Origin: Nitrosopumilaceae archaeon
Lineage (GTDB): Archaea; Thermoproteota; Nitrososphaeria; Nitrososphaerales; Nitrosopumilaceae
Length of the DNA: 11,683 nt
Reading direction: 5' to 3'
NCBI GenBank assembly: GCA_013867245.1
Contig: JACENB010000004.1
Location: 1-11,683, forward strand
Position numbers and translations under genes: made by a program. Positions 7,208 to 11,683 of the stretch are shown piece after piece. The notes beneath the pieces are model-generated. The model had not been told where the DNA came from and did no database searches. It saw only the letters and a list, made by a program, of their open reading frames with translations. Each line of letters starts with the position of its first letter. The stretch's first letter is position 1.

Positions 7208-7212
7208 TTTTT
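7208..7212 (+). terminator. T-run terminator after tRNA-Val
   Basis: A run of five T starts 15 nt after the tRNA end, in an AT-only stretch. A T-run of this kind is the usual stop signal for archaeal RNA polymerase. It overlaps the left arm of the palindrome at 7209-7229, which may act with it. Confidence 0.4.
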
Positions 7213-7229
7213 GTAGAATTTCTACAAAA
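7209..7229. repeat. Perfect 10-bp inverted repeat with a 1-nt centre
   Basis: The arms TTTTGTAGAA and TTCTACAAAA flank a single T at 7219. It lies between tRNA-Val and the nuclease gene, with its right edge 14 nt before the nuclease TATA box. As DNA it could be an operator for a dimeric regulator; as RNA it could form an 8-bp stem with a 5-nt loop at the end of the tRNA transcript. Confidence 0.75.
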
Positions 7230-7242
7230 GTAAATTCAAAAT

Positions 7243-7251
7243 AACTATATG
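7243..7251 (+). promoter_or_regulatory. TATA box of the MGME1-like nuclease gene
   Basis: AACTATATG is centred about 27 nt before the GTG at 7274. The spacing supports GTG as the start and a leaderless mRNA. Confidence 0.5.
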
Positions 7252-7273
7252 TCATAATTTAATATTAAAAAAA

Positions 7274-7939
7274 GTGTCATTTTACAATCATATCCCAATT
7301 AATTTTAAACAAGCAGAATTAATTGAAAGAGATGATGGCCATTATTATCAAACGCCATCGGGTGAAATCTATCCATCAATAACAACAATCCTACATCAAA
7401 CAATGTCCTTAGAAAAAAAAGAAGGTTTAGAAAATTGGAAAGAGCAAGAAATTGCTGCAGACTATATCACACAAGAAGCAGCAATAATAGGCACAGAAAC
7501 TCACAAATTAATTGAAAATCACATTAATGAAGTAAAACAAACAGATGAAGTAAGATTGCTTTCAGTGGCACATTTTAACAACCTTATACCATTTTTACAA
7601 AAAATTAATGATGTTCATGGAACTGAATTAAGACTATACAGCAACAAAATGAAACTTGCAGGAACATCAGATTGTATTGCAAATTATGATGGAGAATTAT
7701 CAATAATCGATTATAAAACAAAACGAAGTAATCAAAAAGAAGAATGGATGACAGATCACTTTATTCAAGGAACAGCCTATTCAGAGATGTTTAAAGAGTT
7801 AACAGGAATCGAAATTAAACAAGTAGTTATCTTAGTAAGTAGTGAAAAAAATTCAAGAATGGAATTTTTGAAAAAAACTGAAGATTATAAAGATTTGTTG
7901 ACTCAACGTCTCAATCAATATTACGATGTTTTAGAATAA
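7274..7939 (+). CDS. PD-(D/E)XK superfamily exonuclease, MGME1-like
   Basis: A 221-residue nuclease of the PD-(D/E)XK fold, most like the single-strand DNA exonucleases related to mitochondrial MGME1 and phage/RecB-type nucleases. Key residues are in the expected order: H77 and E81 in GTETHKLIE, D133 in GTSDCIA, the catalytic D146-Y-K148 in IIDYKTKR, and Q165/Y169 in FIQGTAYSEMF. The N-terminus has the YPSITTIL stretch also typical of this group. No helicase or RecB-like partner domain is fused, and no iron-sulfur cysteine set is present (one Cys only), which argues against Cas4 and AddB. GTG is chosen from TATA spacing; the next start codon in frame would remove N-terminal sequence. It stands alone between tRNA-Val and an exported protein gene. 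The role is probably processing of DNA ends in repair or replication; the precise substrate is not visible. Confidence 0.82.
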   Translation: MSFYNHIPINFKQAELIERDDGHYYQTPSGEIYPSITTILHQTMSLEKKEGLENWKEQEIAADYITQEAAIIGTETHKLIENHINEVKQTDEVRLLSVAHFNNLIPFLQKINDVHGTELRLYSNKMKLAGTSDCIANYDGELSIIDYKTKRSNQKEEWMTDHFIQGTAYSEMFKELTGIEIKQVVILVSSEKNSRMEFLKKTEDYKDLLTQRLNQYYDVLE

Positions 7940-7968
7940 GAACAACCTAGTAGAAATTAATAATAAAT

Positions 7969-7976
7969 TATTTAAA
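7969..7976 (+). promoter_or_regulatory. TATA box of the exported-protein gene
   Basis: TATTTAAA, the classic archaeal form, is centred about 29 nt before the ATG at 8002, with no Shine-Dalgarno between. A leaderless transcript is expected. Confidence 0.6.
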
Positions 7977-8001
7977 GAACATTAGAAGTACAAACTACAG
8001 A

Positions 8002-8424
8002 ATGAATAAAAGTATCAGCTTACTTGCAATGACGTCAATTATTGCATTATTAGCAATAATGATTATTCCAAATACCGCATCTGCAATAACAAATGAAATT
8101 ACAGTTACACCAATTAATGAAAAAGTTAGTTTAGAAACTACAATTACAACACTAACAGTCCCTGAAAATAACACTTTACCATGGGGAACAGTTTACGGAT
8201 CAGCATCAGATGTTGCTGAAAGATATCCAGTAATTATTCAGTTCTACAAAGGAGATGAGGCAGTACACGTTGCACAAATTGATACCAAAGGAGACGGCTC
8301 ATACGAGTATAAATTCAGAGTTAGAAATCTAGACACACAAACGGGTCAATTTACAGATATATTTCAAGGAGAATATACCGTAAAGATATTCAAAGTTATT
8401 CCTAACACAAATCAAGTAGTCTAA
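8002..8424 (+). CDS. Small exported beta-rich protein of unknown function
   Basis: A 140-residue protein with a clear Sec signal peptide: K3 in the n-region, a hydrophobic core at about 6-22, and a TASA cleavage box giving a cut after A28. The mature part is about 112 residues with no later membrane helix and no cysteines, so it would lie free outside the cytoplasmic membrane or attach to the S-layer. It looks like a single beta-sandwich (Ig- or Big-like): alternating strands such as PVIIQFYKGDEAVHVAQI, then GDGSYEYKFRVR and a final GEYTVKIFKVI strand. I recall similar folds as common in exported proteins of Nitrosopumilus-like archaea, but I do not assign a function. It is a single gene with its own TATA box; ppa follows with a separate promoter. 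Confidence 0.82.
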   Translation: MNKSISLLAMTSIIALLAIMIIPNTASAITNEITVTPINEKVSLETTITTLTVPENNTLPWGTVYGSASDVAERYPVIIQFYKGDEAVHVAQIDTKGDGSYEYKFRVRNLDTQTGQFTDIFQGEYTVKIFKVIPNTNQVV

Positions 8425-8445
8425 AAATAAATCCCATAGAATCAT

Positions 8446-8456
8446 ATACTAAGTAT
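8446..8456. promoter_or_regulatory. Promoter region of ppa with a short palindrome
   Basis: ATACT-A-AGTAT is an 11-nt palindrome whose left arm overlaps the most likely TATA element (CATATAC, 8444-8450), 26-32 nt before the ppa ATG at 8476. The position fits a leaderless start. The palindrome may be chance in such AT-rich DNA. Confidence 0.4.
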
Positions 8457-8475
8457 TTATCAGAACAGCTGTAAA

Positions 8476-9015
8476 ATGAGTAAAAATTTTTGGCACGATA
8501 TAGAGACAGGAACAGATGTTCCAGAAATAATTAATGCAATAGTAGAAATTCCAAAAGGATCTATGAACAAATATGAATACGATAAAAAAAATAATTTAAT
8601 TAAATTAGACAGAGTATTGTTTTCCCCATTTCACTATCCAGGAGACTATGGATTAATCCCACAGACATTATCTGAAGATGGCGATCCATTGGATGCATTA
8701 GTTCTTGTAACTAATCCAACATTTCCAGGTATTTTGATTGAATCAAGACCAATTGGATTACTGCAAATGAAAGATGATGGAGAACCAGATGACAAAATTA
8801 TTTGTGTTTCAACAAATGATCCAAGATACCTACACACAACAGATATTGAAAATATAGAGGATCATCATCGCTCAGAAATTGCACACTTCTTCCAAGTGTA
8901 CAAAGAACTAGAAGGTAAAAAAGTGGAAATAATTGGATGGAAGTCAGCAAAAGATGCAAAGTCAGTAATTATTGAATCAATTAAGAGATACAAAGAGACA
9001 TTAAAAAAATATTAA
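8476..9015 (+). CDS. ppa: Inorganic pyrophosphatase, family I
   Basis: A soluble Mg-dependent pyrophosphatase that splits PPi from biosynthesis (tRNA charging, nucleotide and acyl-CoA activation) into two phosphates. Its 179 residues match the family I prokaryotic length. The signature DGDPLDAL gives metal ligands D68, D70 and D73, and the second acidic set aligns as D100 and D105 with K107 in MKDDGEPDDKI. The conserved YPGDYG stretch (54-59) provides the substrate-binding tyrosine, and IPKGSMNKYEYD supplies the phosphate-binding lysine and E/Y residues. Everything needed for activity is present. The ATG has a leaderless-spaced TATA-like element. A UBP zinc-finger gene begins 4 nt after its stop and must be on the same mRNA. 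Confidence 0.95.
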   Translation: MSKNFWHDIETGTDVPEIINAIVEIPKGSMNKYEYDKKNNLIKLDRVLFSPFHYPGDYGLIPQTLSEDGDPLDALVLVTNPTFPGILIESRPIGLLQMKDDGEPDDKIICVSTNDPRYLHTTDIENIEDHHRSEIAHFFQVYKELEGKKVEIIGWKSAKDAKSVIIESIKRYKETLKKY

Positions 9016-9019
9016 GAAA

Positions 9020-9277
9020 ATGCAAAAAGAATGTGAGCATTTTTTGCAAAAAAAAGAAAACATTTCTCCAAATACTGTAAAATGTGAAGAATGTGAAAAA
9101 GAACACTTGCCAACAGTTGCACTTCGAATGTGTCTTACATGTGGACATGTGGGATGTTGTGATTCATCAATTGGAAAACACGCTACAAAACATTTCAAAG
9201 ATACAGGACATCCAGTAATGAAAGCAATTCCAGAAGATATTTGGAAATGGTGTTACATACATGAAGAGTATTTTTAG
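9020..9277 (+). CDS. Stand-alone UBP-type zinc-finger protein
   Basis: An 85-residue protein consisting only of a zf-UBP (BUZ-like) domain, the module that in eukaryotic deubiquitinases and HDAC6 grips the free C-terminal Gly-Gly of ubiquitin. The ligand series is complete: C5, H7, C22, C25, C38, C41, C46, H54, H58 and H64, with the family core RMCLTCGHVGCCDSS and the closing WKWCYIHEEYF. No catalytic domain is attached. It begins 4 nt after the ppa stop, so it is cotranscribed with pyrophosphatase; no good Shine-Dalgarno is visible, so translation may be coupled. Archaea have ubiquitin-like modifiers ending in Gly-Gly, so binding such a tail is an attractive role, but this is inference; prokaryotic members are of unknown function. 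A five-T run overlaps the stop (9271-9275) and may terminate the unit. Confidence 0.88.
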   Translation: MQKECEHFLQKKENISPNTVKCEECEKEHLPTVALRMCLTCGHVGCCDSSIGKHATKHFKDTGHPVMKAIPEDIWKWCYIHEEYF

Positions 9278-9313
9278 TGATTATTGTGAAATAAATCAAA
9301 AAATAACTTATGA

Positions 9314-9344
9314 AAACTTTTATGCTAAAAACGCATAAACTTTT
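9314..9344. repeat. Inverted and direct repeats upstream of the tandem-RAM gene
   Basis: TTTATGC (9319-9325) and GCATAAA (9333-9339) form a 7-bp inverted repeat with a 7-nt spacer. Overlapping it, AAACTTTT occurs twice as a direct repeat (9314-9321 and 9337-9344, 23 nt apart, about two helical turns). It sits 44-74 nt before the ATG at 9388, where a promoter and operator are expected; TTTTATGC could also serve as the TATA element, giving a leader of about 40 nt. Confidence 0.55.
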
Positions 9345-9372
9345 GGATGATTAACAAAAACAATATCTCAAC

Positions 9373-9377
9373 AGGAG
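9373..9377 (+). promoter_or_regulatory. Shine-Dalgarno of the tandem-RAM gene
   Basis: AGGAG lies 10 nt before the ATG at 9388. This gene therefore has a real 5' leader, unlike most first genes in the window. Confidence 0.55.
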
Positions 9378-9387
9378 TTCATCTTTA

Positions 9388-9918
9388 ATGGCAAAAGCAT
9401 ACATTATGATGAATTGTGATTTAGGAGAAGAAAAAGAAGTAATACAATCATTACAAGAAATTGTAGGAATTAAAGAAGCTCACGGAACGTTAGGGCTATA
9501 CGATATTGTTGCACAGATAGAATGTACAACAGATGAGAAAATTCAAGAAATTGTAACTAAACAAATTAGAAAAATACCAAAAATTCATTCCAGTATGACA
9601 TTAACTAGTTCAGAGTCAGGACAATTATTTCAAATTGCAGAAAAACTTGTCGGAGCAATGCTTGGTCAAAACTCTAGTCAAGCTTATGTTGTTTTTCATT
9701 GTGAAAAAGGACACGAATATCCAACATTGAAAAATCTTTGCAAGATACCAGAAATTAAAGAAGCAGATGTAGTTTTTGGATATTATGATGTGATATGTAG
9801 AGTAGAATCATCAAGTGAAGAAGTATTACAAGATGTCATTACTAGAGCAATCAGAGGATTACCAAATCTCAAAACTAGTATGACATTAAACATAATCAAA
9901 GAGCAAGAATCAAAATAG
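9388..9918 (+). CDS. Tandem Lrp/AsnC-type RAM (ligand-binding) domain protein without HTH
   Basis: A 176-residue protein made of two copies of the Lrp/AsnC C-terminal RAM/ACT-like domain, about residues 1-75 and 97-172, joined by a helical linker. The repeats are visible directly: GLYDIVAQIE (36-45) against GYYDVICRVE (131-140), and IPKIHSSMTL against LPNLKTSMTL near the end of each copy. The N-terminal helix-turn-helix of true Lrp regulators is absent and the first domain starts at the ATG, so the protein should not bind DNA by itself. RAM domains bind amino acids or other small ligands at dimer interfaces; this copy may sense a ligand and act on a partner, perhaps by joining with a full-length Lrp. 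It stands alone, with repeats and a Shine-Dalgarno in its leader. Ligand and target are unknown. Confidence 0.85.
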   Translation: MAKAYIMMNCDLGEEKEVIQSLQEIVGIKEAHGTLGLYDIVAQIECTTDEKIQEIVTKQIRKIPKIHSSMTLTSSESGQLFQIAEKLVGAMLGQNSSQAYVVFHCEKGHEYPTLKNLCKIPEIKEADVVFGYYDVICRVESSSEEVLQDVITRAIRGLPNLKTSMTLNIIKEQESK

Positions 9919-9936
9919 AATCACAAAATCTATTCA

Positions 9937-9945
9937 TTTTTTAAT
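9937..9945 (+). promoter_or_regulatory. TATA-like element of pepF
   Basis: TTTTTAATA is centred about 25 nt before the ATG at 9966 with no Shine-Dalgarno, giving a leaderless start. The T-run at its left side may also end the upstream tandem-RAM transcript, whose stop is at 9918. Confidence 0.4.
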
Positions 9946-9965
9946 AGTTGTCAAATAGAAAAAAT

Positions 9966-11683
9966 ATGAAACAGTATGAACTAGGAGAGTGGGATTTATC
10001 AGAATTAGCAAAAAATCCAAAAAGTTCTGCATTTCAAAAACAAATTAAAGATTTAGAAAATCAAGCAAAAAAATTTGAAAAAATAAAATCAAAATTAAAT
10101 CCAAAAATGTCATCAAAACAGTTTAAAATGATTTTAGAACAAGTTGAAGAAATTTCGCATAAAATGAGTAAGATTGGAGGGTATGCATCATTAGCATATT
10201 CATCAAACACCCAATCAGACGAAGCAACTTCACTAATGACTCAAATGTCAAAATTAGGTTCAGAGATTTCAAACAAAATTTTATTTTTTGATTTATGGTG
10301 GAAAACGCAAGTAGATGAAAAAAATGCAACCAGACTAATGAAAGAAACAGGAGAATTGAAAGAATATCTGACATACAAAAGATTGTTTGCAAAATATGCA
10401 CTAAGTGAATCTGAAGAAAAAATAATTAACACATTAGACGTTACAGGAATTTCTGCACTTGTGAAACTATATGATAAAATTACTAACGCTTTTGAATATA
10501 AAATGAAAATTGGTAACAAAACAAAAGTGATGACAAGAGAAGAGCTAACAAATTATGTCAGAAGTACAAATCCAAAAATTAGAGAAACAGCTTATAAAAC
10601 AATTCTTACAAAATATACTGAAAACAAAGGGGTAATCGGAGAAATATATCAGAACATTGTTCTTAATTGGAAAAATGAAGGAATAGAAATCAGAGGATAC
10701 AAAAGTCCAATTTCTATGAGAAATATCGGCAATGATGTAGATGATAAAACTATAGAATCACTTCTCACAATTTGTCGAAAAAATTCATCAGTGTTTCAAA
10801 AATTCTTTCTTCAAAAAGCAAAAATGTTAGATATGAAAAAATTGGAAAGATATGATCTGTATGCACCTGCTGCTGCAAAAATTAAAGAAAAAAATTATTC
10901 ATATAATCAATCAGTTAAGCTAGTGTTTGAATCACTTGGAAAATTTAGCAGTACATTAGAAGAATTTGCCAGAAAAGTATTCAATGAAAATCATATTGAC
11001 TCATCTGTCAGACCAGGAAAAAGAGACGGAGCATTTTGTAGCACACTAACTCCAAAAATTACACCCTATGTTTTAGTTAATTTTACAGGTAAATCCAGAG
11101 ACGTCTTTACTTTAGCACATGAATTAGGTCATGCAGTTCACAGTCAGGCAGCACAAGATAGATCCATATTAGTTCAGGATGCCCCATTACCATTAGCTGA
11201 AACAGCATCTACATTTTCAGAATTATTACTTTATGATAATTTATCAGATAAAATTTCTGATGACCAAAAAAAGGTAATGTTAGCTGAAAAAATTGATGAT
11301 TTGTATGCAACAATTCTCAGACAATCATTTTTTACAATTTTTGAGGTTGATGCACATAATTTAATCAGTAAAGGTACAACAATAGATGAAATATCAAAAA
11401 CGTATTTACAAAATTTAAAAGAACAGTTTGGGAATTCAGTTAATCTTTCAGATGATTTTGGAATTGAATGGAGTTGTATCCCTCATTTTTATCACACACC
11501 ATTTTACTGCTATGCATATTCATTTGGAAATTTGTTAGCATTGTCACTGTTTCAAAGATATAAAAAAGAAGGAAATGATTTTGTGAAATCATATATTGAT
11601 ATTTTATCTGCAGGTGGATCAAAAAAACCTGAAAAATTATTATCAGAACATGGATTTGATATTAGATCACCAAAGTTTTGGCA
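9966..11683 (+). CDS. pepF: Oligoendopeptidase F, M3 family zinc metallopeptidase (3' end missing)
   Basis: A cytosolic zinc peptidase that cuts short peptides, probably recycling products of the proteasome and other proteases. The window holds 572 codons of an open frame that continues past the right edge; PepF proteins are about 590-600 residues, so perhaps only some 20-30 are missing. Zinc ligands are the HELGH motif, H385 and H389 with catalytic E386, and E412 in LAETASTFSE, 27 residues on as in the M3 fold. The substrate-side block WSCIPHFYHTPFYCYAYSFG (from about W502, H507, Y509, H510) is the PepF hallmark. The N-terminal half is helical and carries no signal peptide, as expected for the lid of the barrel-shaped M3 fold. 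Start ATG 9966 (MKQYELGEWDLSEL) is set by TATA spacing and by the WDLSEL motif that opens these enzymes. Confidence 0.94.
   Translation, partial: MKQYELGEWDLSELAKNPKSSAFQKQIKDLENQAKKFEKIKSKLNPKMSSKQFKMILEQVEEISHKMSKIGGYASLAYSSNTQSDEATSLMTQMSKLGSEISNKILFFDLWWKTQVDEKNATRLMKETGELKEYLTYKRLFAKYALSESEEKIINTLDVTGISALVKLYDKITNAFEYKMKIGNKTKVMTREELTNYVRSTNPKIRETAYKTILTKYTENKGVIGEIYQNIVLNWKNEGIEIRGYKSPISMRNIGNDVDDKTIESLLTICRKNSSVFQKFFLQKAKMLDMKKLERYDLYAPAAAKIKEKNYSYNQSVKLVFESLGKFSSTLEEFARKVFNENHIDSSVRPGKRDGAFCSTLTPKITPYVLVNFTGKSRDVFTLAHELGHAVHSQAAQDRSILVQDAPLPLAETASTFSELLLYDNLSDKISDDQKKVMLAEKIDDLYATILRQSFFTIFEVDAHNLISKGTTIDEISKTYLQNLKEQFGNSVNLSDDFGIEWSCIPHFYHTPFYCYAYSFGNLLALSLFQRYKKEGNDFVKSYIDILSAGGSKKPEKLLSEHGFDIRSPKFW

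Noticed and set aside
8476..9277. A ubiquitin-like conjugation operon built around ppa and the UBP finger
   Set aside because: Only the finger points that way. No E1-like, modifier or JAMM protease gene is in the window, so it is reported only as a hypothesis about the finger.
9310..9354. A 14-codon upstream open frame before the tandem-RAM gene
   Set aside because: It overlaps the likely promoter and operator repeats, has no Shine-Dalgarno, and would be mostly upstream of the expected transcription start.
10123..10519. Two overlapping minus-strand frames of 92 codons each
   Set aside because: They are antisense to the oligoendopeptidase F reading frame, which has clear HELGH and PepF signatures.
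1..11683. CRISPR arrays, insertion sequences, integrase sites, toxin-antitoxin or phage-defence modules
   Set aside because: Searched by eye; no repeat arrays, transposases or matching gene pairs were found. The tRNA-Val gene has no visible duplicated 3' end that would mark an integrated element within the window.

Overview
The window reads as a core chromosomal segment of an ammonia-oxidizing archaeon, most likely of the family Nitrosopumilaceae (Nitrososphaerota, formerly Thaumarchaeota). This is an inference from four things: very AT-rich DNA with AGA as the main arginine codon; archaeal TATA boxes about 25-29 nt before start codons with no leader; archaeal-type proteins (a long IleRS, ribosomal protein L40e, a tRNA with a bulge-helix-bulge intron); and several small proteins of a kind I associate with this phylum. 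I see no insertion sequence, phage module, CRISPR array or decayed gene. No gap between genes exceeds about 110 nt, apart from the 252-nt stretch that holds the tRNA gene.

Layout. Positions 1-142 hold the 5' end of purD on the minus strand, divergent from ileS (229-3426). Then come a ferritin/Dps-like diiron protein (3472-4056), a small protein of unknown function (4166-4495), and the sucC-sucD pair for succinyl-CoA ligase (4-nt overlap), closely followed by the 55-residue ribosomal protein L40e (6588-6755). A small unknown acidic protein on the minus strand (6758-7021) meets L40e tail to tail with 2 nt between the stops. A tRNA-Val(CAC) gene (7100-7193) carries a 19-nt intron in the variable region. 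After it come a PD-(D/E)XK nuclease resembling MGME1, a small exported beta-rich protein, inorganic pyrophosphatase followed after 4 nt by a stand-alone UBP-type zinc finger, a protein made of two Lrp/AsnC-type RAM domains without a DNA-binding domain, and an almost complete M3-family oligoendopeptidase F that runs off the right edge.

How it fits together. Most genes are housekeeping: translation (ileS, rpl40e, tRNA-Val), purine synthesis (purD), central carbon metabolism (sucCD), pyrophosphate removal (ppa), iron/oxidative protection (Dps-like) and peptide turnover (pepF). The transcription signals are consistent: first genes of units mostly have a TATA box at leaderless spacing and no Shine-Dalgarno, while sucD, rpl40e and the RAM protein have a clear Shine-Dalgarno.

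The most interesting signal is the tRNA-Val intron. Its excision can be read base by base from a 3-4-3 bulge-helix-bulge, and part of the intron copies one strand of the anticodon stem. Next are the archaeal UBP finger beside pyrophosphatase, the tandem RAM protein behind an inverted repeat, and the MGME1-like nuclease behind a near-perfect 21-nt palindrome. I do not see a clearly new multi-gene system.
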